64,000 bases of DNA, from NCBI RefSeq assembly GCF_000818175.1, contig NZ_JTIY01000001.1, forward strand, positions 6,403,584 to 6,467,583. The letters run 5' to 3'. Position 1 is the stretch's first letter; the number at the start of each line of letters is the position of its first letter. Shown here piece after piece: positions 29,099 to 37,923 of the stretch. The DNA is from Streptomyces sp. AcH 505. GTDB lineage: Bacteria > Actinomycetota > Actinomycetes > Streptomycetales > Streptomycetaceae. Made by a program: the position numbers and the translations under genes. The notes beneath the pieces were generated by a model. That model made no database searches and was not told the origin of the DNA. It was given only the letters and a program-made list of their open reading frames with translations.

Positions 29099-29977
29099 TC
29101 AGACGCGGTCCGCCGCGATCAGGACGTACTGGAACGAGCCGTCCCTGTACGAGTTGATGAACGCCTCCTCGATGCCGGTGACCAGTTCGGACGTGGCCCG
29201 TAGCTCCCAGTACGGCAGCGTCTCGGGCGTCAGGTCGATGACCGCCTGCGGGACGAGACGGTGGTCGGCCATGGCCTTCAGATACTCCCTGCGCGAGTGG
29301 ATGTTGCACTCGAAGTGCGCGTTGATCTGGGATACCCACTTCGACGGCTGGCCGTAACGCGGGTTCCAGCAGCCGGTGATGGTGACGTACCGGCCGCCGA
29401 CGGCGAGCACGCGCGAGTGTTCGGCGAACAGGTCGTCCAGATCGACGTACATGCTCGACTCGTTGTTCCAGGAGCCGGCGGCCTGCCCGGTCTCGAAGGG
29501 CGTGTCGAGCATGTTGCACACCCGGGCGCGGACGTGGTCGTCGATGCCCAGTTCATGGGCGCGGCGGTTGGCGAAGTCGGCCTGCTTGGCCGACAGGGTG
29601 ACACCTTCGACGTTGCAGCCGAACCGCTGATGGGCCATCACCATCGAACCGCCCCGGCCGCACCCGGCGTCCACCAGTGTGTCCGCGCGCCCGATCGAAC
29701 CGAGCTGGTCCAGCAGGACTTCGGCCTGCGCCGACTCCAGCCGGTGCAGCTCGGCGATCAGCCTCTTCTCGTGGCCGCTCTCGTGCGCCTTCCCGAGGGC
29801 GGCGTGGTCGACGTCGCCGATGCCGTAGTGGTGGTGGTAGAGCCCGTCCACGTCGCCGAGGCGCAGGTTCACCGGCCGCGCCTCGCCGTCCCAGTACCGG
29901 GCGATGTCACCCTGGTAGGGAGAGGCGGGGGTGGGGATGAACACGGAGGTACCGTTGGTGAGTTCGGTGCTGGTCAC
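29099..29977 (-). CDS. Geranyl diphosphate 2-C-methyltransferase
   Basis: The protein has 292 residues, the standard length for GPP C-methyltransferase of the 2-methylisoborneol pathway. Features include ARYWDGEARPVNLRLGDVDG near the start, the S-adenosylmethionine motif LVDAGCGRGGSMVMA, and WNNESSMYVDL. It methylates C-2 of geranyl diphosphate to give 2-methyl-GPP, the substrate of the cyclase encoded just upstream. The GTG start at 29977 uses an AAGGAG ribosome binding site that begins at the cyclase stop codon, so the genes are coupled. It is the third gene of the 2-MIB operon. Confidence 0.95.
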   Translation of the reverse strand: MTSTELTNGTSVFIPTPASPYQGDIARYWDGEARPVNLRLGDVDGLYHHHYGIGDVDHAALGKAHESGHEKRLIAELHRLESAQAEVLLDQLGSIGRADTLVDAGCGRGGSMVMAHQRFGCNVEGVTLSAKQADFANRRAHELGIDDHVRARVCNMLDTPFETGQAAGSWNNESSMYVDLDDLFAEHSRVLAVGGRYVTITGCWNPRYGQPSKWVSQINAHFECNIHSRREYLKAMADHRLVPQAVIDLTPETLPYWELRATSELVTGIEEAFINSYRDGSFQYVLIAADRV

Positions 29978-29992
29978 AGTGAGATGCGCTCC

Positions 29993-31168
29993 TTACCAGA
30001 AGTCCGGCAGGCTGTACCGGTAGGTGTTTGTCCGGTGCCAGTAGTGGTTGCCGTCGACCCACACGGCCACGCCCCGGAGGAAACGCAGCACGTTCGGGAC
30101 GGGGCAGGCGGCCGCCAGTGCCGCGGCCTCGGCTTCGAACTCGTGCATGAGTTCGTTGTGGACCTCGACCGCCTTCAGATAGGCGTCCTGGTCGGACAGG
30201 CCTTCCCGTTCGGCGATCACCACGGGCAGGTTGAGATGCCGGCCCGGGCTGTTGAGTTCCTTGGTGTACGAGTAGAGGTCGTTGACGATGGTGGTGGCGT
30301 TGCCCGCCAGTGCGATGACCCGCTGCATGGCCGGCTGGGCATGCAGGTCGGCGGGGAGTTCGTAGCCGCCGACGGTGTCGGTGATGGTGGGGCAGGGGCG
30401 GAAGTTGTTGAACTGGCGCATCGCCAGGTACTCCCACACCTCGGGCACGTGCTCCGTCTCGGACCACGCGGCCTCCGCCAGGTAGCCGAGATGCAGCCGC
30501 GCCATGTCGTGCCGGTACCGGTCGGCCTGTGAGGCGGTGGACTGCTCGGTGAAGTAGGCCATGGCGGAGCTGTAGGCGCGCCGTGGGCCGTCCGACTGCA
30601 GCGACGCGGCCCAGGCCGGTTCGTACTCCTTCGTGGTGTGCAGGGTGTCGAGCGCCGTGTGCGCCAGCAGGAGGCGGCTGCCCAGGCCCACGGGTGAGCC
30701 GCCGTGGTCCTCGCAGTAGCAGTCGTCGACGGCGTTCTCCGCGACCATCAGCCGGGTGGCGATCATCAGGTGGTCGACGGTGGGCGCGTCCGGATGGCAA
30801 GCGACCATGTAGCGGCCGACGGAGAAGCCGTCGAACTGGTCCTCCCACTCGGGCGGGAACGCCTGGACCTCGTCCACCGCCCATTCCTTGATCCTGCGGC
30901 TGACCTCCGCCACCCGCGCCGCGTCGGGCTCCGCCACCCGATGGTGGTAGAGCCCCGGGATCGGTGTGCCCTCCGGTGCGCTGTCCGGTGTGGTCTCCGG
31001 CGCGGCCTCCTCCGGCGCCCCCTCCGCCGGTGGGCCGGGATCGGGAGGAGCCGGTGGCTCCGCACGCCGGCCTAAGTGCAGACCGGTCGTGCCGAGACCG
31101 CTCGGGCCGCACAGGAGCCGTTCCAGGACGGGGCTCAGCTGCAGAGGGGAGGGCCCAGGATCGGGCAT
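29993..31168 (-). CDS. 2-methylisoborneol synthase (terpene cyclase)
   Basis: The protein has 391 residues. A disordered Pro/Ala/Glu-rich N-terminal segment of about 75 residues contains GPSGLGTTGLHL. The class I terpene synthase domain begins near GLYHHR. The metal-binding aspartate motif is VDDCYCED, the form typical of 2-MIB synthases, and the second metal site is NDLYSYTKE (NSE triad). It cyclises 2-methyl-GPP to the earthy odorant 2-methylisoborneol. The ATG at 31168 has AGGAG upstream. In related Streptomyces systems the disordered N-terminus targets the enzyme into the encapsulin shell encoded by the preceding gene. Confidence 0.96.
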   Translation of the reverse strand: MPDPGPSPLQLSPVLERLLCGPSGLGTTGLHLGRRAEPPAPPDPGPPAEGAPEEAAPETTPDSAPEGTPIPGLYHHRVAEPDAARVAEVSRRIKEWAVDEVQAFPPEWEDQFDGFSVGRYMVACHPDAPTVDHLMIATRLMVAENAVDDCYCEDHGGSPVGLGSRLLLAHTALDTLHTTKEYEPAWAASLQSDGPRRAYSSAMAYFTEQSTASQADRYRHDMARLHLGYLAEAAWSETEHVPEVWEYLAMRQFNNFRPCPTITDTVGGYELPADLHAQPAMQRVIALAGNATTIVNDLYSYTKELNSPGRHLNLPVVIAEREGLSDQDAYLKAVEVHNELMHEFEAEAAALAAACPVPNVLRFLRGVAVWVDGNHYWHRTNTYRYSLPDFW

Positions 31169-31220
31169 CCGTAACTCCTAGGTGAGGTGGTGGGTTTCGC
31201 CACGGGACCGATGGGGCGGC

Positions 31221-32639
31221 CTAGGCCCTGTCCGGCCGGTGCGCGATCTGTACGTTCTCCAGCACGCCGAGCGCGTCGGGCAGGAGGATCGCCGCTGAGT
31301 AGTAGGTGGTGACCAGGTACGAGATGATCGCCTGCTCGTTGATGCCCGTGAAGCGCACGGACAGGCCCGGCTCGTACTCCTCCGGCAGCCCGGTCTGCCG
31401 CAGACCGATGACCCCCTGGTTGTCCTCGCCGGTGCGCATGGCGAGGATCGAGCTGGTGTTCTCCTTGCTGACGGGAATCTTGTTGCACGGCAGGATGGGG
31501 ACCCCGCGCCAGGCCGGCACCCGCTGGCCGCCGAGGTCGATGTGGTCGGGATGGAGCCCGTAGGCGTTCAACCCGCGCCCGATCGCCGCGATCGTCCGGG
31601 GGTGGGCCAGGAAGAGTTTGGTGCCACGGCGGCGGCAGAGCAGATCGTCGAGGTCGTCAGGGGTGGGCGGCCCGGAGTGGGTCTCGATCCGCTGTTTGAA
31701 GGCGGCGTTGTGGAGCAGACCGAACTCGCGGTTGTTGATCAGCTCGTACTCCTGGCGCTCGCGCAACGCCTCGATCGTGAGCCTCAGTTGCTCCTCGGTC
31801 TGGTTCATCGGGTCGTTGTAGAGGTCGGCGACCCGGGTGTGGATGCGCAGCACCGTCTGCGCGACGGAGAGTTCGTACTCGCGCGGGTGGAGTTCGTAGT
31901 CGACGAAGGCACCCGGCAGTTGGGCCTCGCCGGTGTGCCCTGCCGACATGGCGATCTCGGCCTCGCCGTGCCGGTTCTGCCGCCGGTCGGCGCGCGGGCC
32001 GAACTCCTGCAGATGGGACCGCAGGCCCGGCGCCGAGGACACCACGGCGTCGAAGTCGGCGCGGGACAGGGTGAGCAAGGTGCCGGCGGTCTGGGCGGTG
32101 GCGGTGCAGTCCCACGTGGCGTCGGTGTCCAGCAGGGCGTTCTCACCGAAGCTGCCGCCGTCGGCGAGCGTGGCGACGGTCACCTCGTCGCCGTACTTCC
32201 CGACGGAGGTCTGTTTGATCCTGCCGTGGGCGATCAGCTGGATCTGCTCGGCGGGGGAGCCGCGTTCGGCCAGCACCTCACCCGCGCGGAACTCACGCTG
32301 GACGCACCGGCCGGCCAGCGCCGCCAGTACCTCGTCGTCCTCGAAGCCGCGCAGCGGAGCCAGTTCGCACAGCTCACGGGGGATCACGCGGACATTCCCG
32401 CCGTCCTGGACGAACTCGATCCGACCGTCGCCGACGGTGTAGTTCAGCCGACGGTTCACCCGGTAGGTGCCGCCCTTGGTCTCCACCCAGGGGAGCATCC
32501 GCAGCAGCCAGCGGGAGGTGATCTCCTGCATCTGCGGGGCGGACTTGGTCGTCGTGGCGAGATTGCGCGCGGCGGCGGTGCCCAGGCTGGACTGCGGAGG
32601 CGACTCCGCCGGGGCTTCCGGACTGGTCTCTACGGTCAT
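31221..32639 (-). CDS. Family 2B encapsulin shell protein with cyclic-nucleotide-binding-like domain
   Basis: The protein has 472 residues. A disordered N-terminus (1-35) precedes the start of the HK97-fold shell ([22 protein letters not shown]). A Crp/Fnr-type domain is inserted at about 95-205 ([13 protein letters not shown], then [10 protein letters not shown]), after which the shell fold continues to the end ([32 protein letters not shown]). This is the EshA/family 2B arrangement. It forms the compartment around the terpene cyclase encoded next. The ATG at 32639 follows AAAGGAG. The 248 bp upstream hold the operon promoter region and one weak dyad (AACTC 32785-32789, GAGTT 32806-32810). 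The stop codon lies within a 15-base match to the MITE-like end. Confidence 0.93.
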   Translation of the reverse strand: MTVETSPEAPAESPPQSSLGTAAARNLATTTKSAPQMQEITSRWLLRMLPWVETKGGTYRVNRRLNYTVGDGRIEFVQDGGNVRVIPRELCELAPLRGFEDDEVLAALAGRCVQREFRAGEVLAERGSPAEQIQLIAHGRIKQTSVGKYGDEVTVATLADGGSFGENALLDTDATWDCTATAQTAGTLLTLSRADFDAVVSSAPGLRSHLQEFGPRADRRQNRHGEAEIAMSAGHTGEAQLPGAFVDYELHPREYELSVAQTVLRIHTRVADLYNDPMNQTEEQLRLTIEALRERQEYELINNREFGLLHNAAFKQRIETHSGPPTPDDLDDLLCRRRGTKLFLAHPRTIAAIGRGLNAYGLHPDHIDLGGQRVPAWRGVPILPCNKIPVSKENTSSILAMRTGEDNQGVIGLRQTGLPEEYEPGLSVRFTGINEQAIISYLVTTYYSAAILLPDALGVLENVQIAHRPDRA

Positions 32640-32887
32640 CGGGCGACTGCTCCTTTACGACGGCGGTGATGGGCGTGCGCGCGCCAGGCGAGAAAAGAGG
32701 AGATAGGGGGAGTTATGGGGAGACAGAGGGTGAATCGCTGGCAATCCGTCCAGACACCAAGGAACCGTAACGGGGCGTGTGCCCAACTCGCCCGGGATGC
32801 CGGTTGAGTTACTTCGATGCGGCGATCTCGCCACGCATCAGGTTTATCGCCGTGACCGGCGGTATACGGACTGGGTGAGCCCGGCCC

Positions 32888-33661
32888 TCACCGGTGGTCG
32901 GTGAGGAAATTCACGATCGAAGTGGTGAACTCCGGTGCCGCGACGGCCGTCCCGTGGTTTCCCGGCACCACGGCGCGCGTGCCGTGGGGCAGCGCCTCTG
33001 CCAGTGCGTCCGCCGAGTCGGCCCGCTCGTCCTCGCTGCCCACCATCACAAGGGTCGGTACCTGAACGCCGCCGAGCAGTTCCACCGGCGTGGCGACGAT
33101 CGAATCCAGCACATGTACGAGCGCGACCGGGTCCCCGCCGCCCGCCAGGAGCCGTTGCGCCGCCTGCTCCTCCCGCGAACCCGGCGTGAAGGACGCCGAT
33201 CCTGCGTAGACCTGCCGCATGAACGAGCCCGCACCGCCGCCGAAGCCGAGCACCTGCCGCAGCCCTTGGCCCGCGGCCACCGCCCGCCCGGGTGTGGCGC
33301 CGCGCACCAGCATCCGCACCACGATGCGCGCCCCCAGCGAGTAGCCGCCGAGGTCGTAGTCGTCCAGCCCCAGGTGGTCGAGGAGCGCGAAGGCGTCGTC
33401 GGTCAGTATGTCGGCGGGATACGCCTCGGCCTCATGGGGCTTCGCGCTCGCGCCGTGGCCGCGGAAGTCCGGCAGGATCACGCGGTAGCCGTGCGCCGCG
33501 ATCGTCTCGGCCTGGCCGTGCCGCAGCCACAGCGTCGCGTCGGTGGAGATGCCGTGCAGCAGGACCAGCGGCCTGCCCTCGCCCAGTTCCCGGTAGCCGA
33601 GGCGGACACCGTCACGGGCGGGGAAGAAGGACACGGCGGGGCTCGGCATGGGGCCGAGCAT
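32888..33661 (-). CDS. Alpha/beta fold hydrolase
   Basis: The protein has 257 residues. The oxyanion motif LLHGIS, the nucleophile Ser in GGYSLGAR, an acid in MVGSEDERAD and the catalytic His in VPGNHGTAV give a complete triad. The enzyme is cytoplasmic, with no signal peptide. Similarity is general to esterases and C-C hydrolases, and the substrate cannot be predicted. The start may be the ATG at 33661 or 33649. It is not part of the 2-MIB operon, which begins 248 bases upstream and runs the other way from a separate promoter. Confidence 0.87.
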   Translation of the reverse strand: MLGPMPSPAVSFFPARDGVRLGYRELGEGRPLVLLHGISTDATLWLRHGQAETIAAHGYRVILPDFRGHGASAKPHEAEAYPADILTDDAFALLDHLGLDDYDLGGYSLGARIVVRMLVRGATPGRAVAAGQGLRQVLGFGGGAGSFMRQVYAGSASFTPGSREEQAAQRLLAGGGDPVALVHVLDSIVATPVELLGGVQVPTLVMVGSEDERADSADALAEALPHGTRAVVPGNHGTAVAAPEFTTSIVNFLTDHR

Positions 33662-33682
33662 ATCCAGGGTTTTTCGTGTGGA

Positions 33683-34900
33683 TCAGGCCTCCTGGGACGC
33701 CGTCGTGTTGGCGACCGGGGTCTTCTCCTCCTCGGCCGGCGCCGACGGCTTCGCGTGCAGGATCCTGGCCGTGAAGCCTGCCAGTACGCAGAAGGCCACG
33801 GGCAGGAAGAACGTGACGTTGAGCGGTACGAACGCGGTCAGCGGGCCGATCACGGCAGGTCCCGCGAGCATGCCCAGGTAGCCGAGACCCGCCACACGCG
33901 ACACGTTGGTTCCGGCCGCCTCCGGGTCGGTGTGGCCTGCGGCGCTGAAGAGCTGCGGGATGCAGCCCGACAGACCGGCACCGAAGAGGGCCCAGCCGAC
34001 CAGCGCCGGGGGGACGGCAGGGGACAGCGCGGCCAGGGTCAGGCCGACGGCGGCCAGGGCCGAGCCCCAGCGCAGCACGGCGACCGGTCCGACCCGCGCG
34101 GCCACCCGGTCGGTGACCAGGCGGCCGACGGTCATGGCGGTGGCGAAGGCCCCGTAGGCGAAGGCGGCGGTGGCAGCGGGTGCGTCGAGCACGTCATGCA
34201 GCTGGAGCGTGCTCCAGTCGTTGGCCACGCCCTCGCAGAGCATCAGCATGAAGGCGAGCACGGCCAGGATCCAGATGCGCCGGGGTGTCCTGCGCTTGCC
34301 CGCCGAGGCTGCCGGGCGGGCGCCGTCCTCATGGAGAACGGGCTCGGGCCGCAGCAGTGCGGGGGCGACGAGACCGGCCGTGACGATGCCCAGCAGCGCC
34401 ATGATGCCGAGCGTCGTCGCGGCGCTCCAGCCCGCCCGCAGGGTGAGCGCGCCGACGAGCGCGGCGAGCACGCCGCCGATGGAGAACAGCGCGTGGAAGG
34501 CGGACATGATGGGCCGCGCGTAGCCGCGCTCGACGCGTACCGCGTGCGCGTTCATGCTCACGTCCAGACAGCCGTTGCCGAAGCCCAGCACCACCAGGGC
34601 GCCGCCCAGCGTCCAGGCGTTGGTGGCCAGACCGGGCAGCACCAGCGCCGCACTGCACACGGCCGCGCTCACGGGGACGACCTTCCGGGCGCCGAACCGG
34701 TCGGTCAGTGGCCCCACCAGCTGCATACCCGCGAAGGCGCTGCCGCCGAGCAGCAGCAGGAGCCAGCCGAGCAACGCGTGGCTGACGCCGGTCCGCTGCT
34801 CGACGGTGGGGATGTGGACGATCCAGATCCCCATGATGAACCCGTTGAGAACGAAGTAGGCGAACGTGGCCAGTCGGCCGGCGCGAAGTGATCTGTCCAT
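33683..34900 (-). CDS. MFS transporter (sugar-exporter-like, YbjJ group)
   Basis: The protein has about 405 residues with 12 hydrophobic segments. GPLTDRFGARKVVP is the MFS loop between segments 2 and 3, and ERGYARPIMSAFHALFSIGG lies in the fourth segment region typical of YbjJ-like carriers. The ATG at 34900 begins MDRSLRAGR; an ATG at 34921 is possible but lies in operator-like repeats. It is divergent from a DeoR-family gene, suggesting a transporter for a sugar or sugar derivative sensed by that regulator. Confidence 0.87.
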   Translation of the reverse strand: MDRSLRAGRLATFAYFVLNGFIMGIWIVHIPTVEQRTGVSHALLGWLLLLLGGSAFAGMQLVGPLTDRFGARKVVPVSAAVCSAALVLPGLATNAWTLGGALVVLGFGNGCLDVSMNAHAVRVERGYARPIMSAFHALFSIGGVLAALVGALTLRAGWSAATTLGIMALLGIVTAGLVAPALLRPEPVLHEDGARPAASAGKRRTPRRIWILAVLAFMLMLCEGVANDWSTLQLHDVLDAPAATAAFAYGAFATAMTVGRLVTDRVAARVGPVAVLRWGSALAAVGLTLAALSPAVPPALVGWALFGAGLSGCIPQLFSAAGHTDPEAAGTNVSRVAGLGYLGMLAGPAVIGPLTAFVPLNVTFFLPVAFCVLAGFTARILHAKPSAPAEEEKTPVANTTASQEA

Positions 34901-34904
34901 GGTT

Positions 34905-34922
34905 ACGAACATAACGAACATG
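34905..34922. promoter_or_regulatory. Direct repeats, candidate DeoR operator
   Basis: ACGAACATA and ACGAACATG lie in direct tandem (9-bp units) at the start of the MFS gene. DeoR-family proteins often bind direct repeats of this size. Confidence 0.4.
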
Positions 34923-34939
34923 GAAAGTGTTCACAAGAT

Positions 34940-34954
34940 TGCGTTTCAAACGCA
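34940..34954. promoter_or_regulatory. 15-bp palindrome before DeoR gene
   Basis: TGCGTTT-C-AAACGCA is a perfect palindrome 20 bases upstream of the DeoR start, in the divergent promoter region. Confidence 0.45.
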
Positions 34955-34974
34955 TCCGATGTTCAATGTGGGAT

Positions 34975-35730
34975 ATGAGCACAGACCGACTGAGGCAGAT
35001 CAGCGACGCGGTGCGCGAGACCGGCCGACGCAGCGTCGCCGAGCTGGCCGAGCTCACCGGCGCCTCGGAGATGACCGTCCGCCGTGATCTGGAGGTGCTG
35101 GCCGACCAGGGGGTCCTGGAGCGCTACCGCGGCGGCGCGCGAAGCCTGCTGCTGCGCGGCGAGGAGCCGCCCTTCGCGCTCAGGACCCAGGAAGGCCTTG
35201 AGGCGAAACAGCTCATCGCCGCCGAGGTCGCCACCATGATCGCGGAGGGTGAGTCGGTCGTCATCGACAGCGGCACCACCTGTCTGGAAGTGGCCCGCGC
35301 GCTTCAGCACCGACGGCTGACCGTCATGCCGTTGTCCCTGCACGCGGCCAACGAACTCACCAGCGGCACACAGTTGACGCTGCTGCTGCCCGGCGGTCAG
35401 CCGCGCCCCGGCGAACTGGCCCTGACCGGACCGCTGGCCGAGGCGTCGCTCGCCGCCCTGCGCTTCGACACCGCCGTCATCGGCTGCTGCGGCCTGACCG
35501 TGGCCGACGGCCTGACCGCGTACGATCTCGCCGACGCGACGATCAAGCGCGCCGCGATCACCTCGGCCCGCCGGGTCATCGCCGTGGCCGAGGCCGCCAA
35601 ACTCTCCCGTACGGCCCTGGCGTTCGTCGCCCCGGCCGCCGCGCTGCACGCCGTGGTGACCGAGCGGTCCGCCCCGCAGGACGAGATCGACGGGCTGACC
35701 GCGGCCGGGGTCACCGTACGGAAGGTGTGA
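34975..35730 (+). CDS. DeoR family transcriptional regulator
   Basis: The protein has 251 residues. The N-terminal helix-turn-helix reads RLRQISDAVRETGRRSVAELAELTG, then MTVRRDLEVLADQGVLERYRGGA. The C-terminal DeoR sensor domain (about 75-235) has IDSGTTCLEVARAL and FDTAVIGCCGLTVADGLTAYD. Such proteins sense phosphorylated sugars. The ATG at 34975 lacks a strong ribosome binding site and could be leaderless. The divergent MFS transporter is the probable target. Confidence 0.93.
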   Translation: MSTDRLRQISDAVRETGRRSVAELAELTGASEMTVRRDLEVLADQGVLERYRGGARSLLLRGEEPPFALRTQEGLEAKQLIAAEVATMIAEGESVVIDSGTTCLEVARALQHRRLTVMPLSLHAANELTSGTQLTLLLPGGQPRPGELALTGPLAEASLAALRFDTAVIGCCGLTVADGLTAYDLADATIKRAAITSARRVIAVAEAAKLSRTALAFVAPAAALHAVVTERSAPQDEIDGLTAAGVTVRKV

Positions 35731-35885
35731 CTCCTGGCTGACCCCGCTGCGATCGCACCCTACGTCGCGGCCAACGACCGTGTGTCCTGCGCCACATCAG
35801 GCCCTGTCGGTGTCACAACCGCGCCCCCCGCGCCGTCATGTGTCCGGACGGAACTGTCCATCCTGGCCGTTTCTGGGGGACACGG

Positions 35886-37445
35886 ATGAGCACGACACGA
35901 CAGGCACCCGCGGGTGAGCGCATGGCCGACTGGGCGGACGGCCGGCTCGGCATCTACGGCCTGGGCAGGACCTATTTGCGCAAGGTCTTCCCGGACCACT
36001 GGTCCTTCATGCTGGGCGAGATCTGCCTCTACAGCTTCATCATCCTCGTCCTCACGGGCGTCTACTTGACTCTCTTCTTCCACCCGTCGATGAACGAGGT
36101 GGTGTACCACGGGAGTTACGCCCCGCTGAACGGCATCAGGATGTCGGAGGCGTACGCCTCCACGCTGGACATCAGCTTCGACGTGCGCGGCGGACTGCTG
36201 ATCCGGCAGATCCACCACTGGGCCGCACTCGTCTTCCTCGCCGCGCTGCTCGTGCACATGATGCGGCACTTCTTCACCGGCTCGTTCCGCAAGCCCCGCG
36301 AGATCAACTGGCTGTTCGGCTGGCTGATGCTGATCATCGGGCTCTTCGAGGGGCTGACCGGCTACTCGCTGCCGGACGACCTGCTGTCCGGTACGGGGAT
36401 GCGCTTCGTGGACGGCGCCGTCCTCTCCACGCCCGTCGTCGGCACGTACCTGTCGATGTTCCTGTTCGGCGGGGAGTTCCCGGGACACGACATCGTGTCG
36501 CGCTTCTACTCCGTGCATGTGCTGCTGTTCCCGGGGATCATCGCCGCGCTCGTCGTCGTCCATCTGATCCTCGTCGTCTACCACAAGCACACCCAATTCC
36601 CGGGCCCCGGACGGACGGAGAAGAACGTCGTGGGGGCGCCGCTGATGCCGGTGTACATGGCGAAGGCCGGCGGCTTCTTCTTCCTGGTCTTCGGGACGAT
36701 CGCGGTGATCGCGGCGGTCGCGGCGATCAACCCCGTCTGGTCGTACGGCCCTTACCGGCCCGACCAGGTGTCGACCGGTGCGCAGCCCGACTGGTACCTC
36801 GGCTTCTCCGAGGGACTGATCCGCATCATGCCGGGCTGGGAGATCAACGCCTGGGGTCACACACTCGTCCTCGGTGTGTTCGTGCCGCTGATGGTCTTCC
36901 CGCTGATGCTGGTCTTCATCGGGGCCTATCCGTTCGTCGAGGCATGGATAACCGGCGACCGCCGCGAACACCATCTGCTGGACCGGCCGCGCGACCGGCC
37001 GGTCCGCACGGCCATCGGCGCCGCGTGGATCAGTGAGTACCTGGTCCTGCTCGTCGGAGGCGGGAACGACCTGTGGGCGACCCACTTCCATCTGTCCATC
37101 AACGCCATCACCTGGACCGTGCGGGTCGCGTTCTTCGTGATGCCGGTGATCGTCTTCGTCGTGACCCGACGCGTCTGCCTGGGACTGCGGCGGCGCGACC
37201 GGGAGAAGGTGCTGCACGGCAGGGAGACCGGCATCGTCAAGCGGCTGCCGCACGGCGAGTTCGTCGAGGTGCACGAGCAGCTCTCGCCTGCCGAACTGTT
37301 CACCCTGACGCAGGGCGAACAGCCGCAGCCGCTCCAGCTCGGCCCCACGACGGACAGCAACGGCGTGACCCGCAGAACCGGCCTGGCCCAACGGGTACGG
37401 GTACGGCTGTCACGGGCCTTCTACGACGAGAAGTCGCGGGTGTGA
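35886..37445 (+). CDS. Cytochrome b subunit (QcrB-like), orphan
   Basis: The protein has 519 residues with eight or more hydrophobic segments. Haem-ligand pairs are visible in QIHHWAALVFLAALLVHMMRHF and FYSVHVLLFPG...VVHLILVVYHKH. The Qo region follows after the fourth helix (PDDLLSGTGMRF), where actinobacterial cytochrome b is normally the C-terminal-extended type. The ATG at 35886 has GGGGGA upstream. The main Streptomyces bc1 operon is qcrCAB beside ctaE; here no Rieske or cytochrome c gene adjoins, so this is a separate paralogue. It may pair with the main complex or serve another quinol route. Confidence 0.9.
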   Translation: MSTTRQAPAGERMADWADGRLGIYGLGRTYLRKVFPDHWSFMLGEICLYSFIILVLTGVYLTLFFHPSMNEVVYHGSYAPLNGIRMSEAYASTLDISFDVRGGLLIRQIHHWAALVFLAALLVHMMRHFFTGSFRKPREINWLFGWLMLIIGLFEGLTGYSLPDDLLSGTGMRFVDGAVLSTPVVGTYLSMFLFGGEFPGHDIVSRFYSVHVLLFPGIIAALVVVHLILVVYHKHTQFPGPGRTEKNVVGAPLMPVYMAKAGGFFFLVFGTIAVIAAVAAINPVWSYGPYRPDQVSTGAQPDWYLGFSEGLIRIMPGWEINAWGHTLVLGVFVPLMVFPLMLVFIGAYPFVEAWITGDRREHHLLDRPRDRPVRTAIGAAWISEYLVLLVGGGNDLWATHFHLSINAITWTVRVAFFVMPVIVFVVTRRVCLGLRRRDREKVLHGRETGIVKRLPHGEFVEVHEQLSPAELFTLTQGEQPQPLQLGPTTDSNGVTRRTGLAQRVRVRLSRAFYDEKSRV

Positions 37446-37547
37446 CGGGCGGCGGCCGGCGTGCGCCGAGCGGCGTGCACCGACCTGTCCGACGTGGTCC
37501 CGGATTACGGGCGAGGGTGCGCGCGGGCCGTTCTTCCCTCTAGGCTG

Positions 37548-37746
37548 GTCCGTGCGACTGGTGAGCCCTGTCCGCCAGAGAGGGCTTCGTAAGAGGGAAC
37601 CCGGTGAGAATCCGGGACTGCCCCGCAGCGGTGAGTGGGAACGACCGCCGTCATACGCACTGGACCCGGCCGGGTCTGGGAAGCGACGGCCATTAGGTGT
37701 CCCGTGACCTTCACGAGACGAGCCCACGAGTCCGAAGACCTGCCCG
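37548..37746 (+). promoter_or_regulatory. Cobalamin (B12) riboswitch
   Basis: Conserved elements appear in order: GGGAACCCGGTGAGAATCC followed by GGGACTGCCCCGCAGCGGT (about 37596-37632), the J6/3-like GGGAAGCGACGGCCA (37678-37692), and the B12 box AGTCCGAAGACCTGCC (37729-37744). It lies 180 bases upstream of the metE start. Adenosylcobalamin binding would shut off the B12-independent enzyme when B12 is present. The remaining 177-base leader holds no recognised element. Nothing clear is seen in 37446-37547. Confidence 0.93.
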
Positions 37747-37923
37747 TTGCCCGTGCGCGACCGATCGCGCGCGGACATCCCGGTGACCTCGTGGGCGGGT
37801 CGGCGTACACATCGAGCGGCATACGCGGCGGCACAGCCTCGCGGGCGGCCCGGTTGGTCCGTCCCTTCGCGTCCGCGGTCCCGTCCCCGGGATACCAGGA
37901 CACATCTCGCGAAGGAGAGTTCC

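Noticed and set aside
32785..32810. AACTC...GAGTT dyad upstream of the encapsulin gene as a regulator site
   Set aside because: Arms are only five bases with a 16-base spacer, too weak to call without comparison to other 2-MIB operons.
35760..37391. Minus-strand open frame opposite cytochrome b (543 codons)
   Set aside because: Composition dominated by Asp, His, Arg and Gln is typical of an antisense shadow; the plus strand has clear haem-binding helices.
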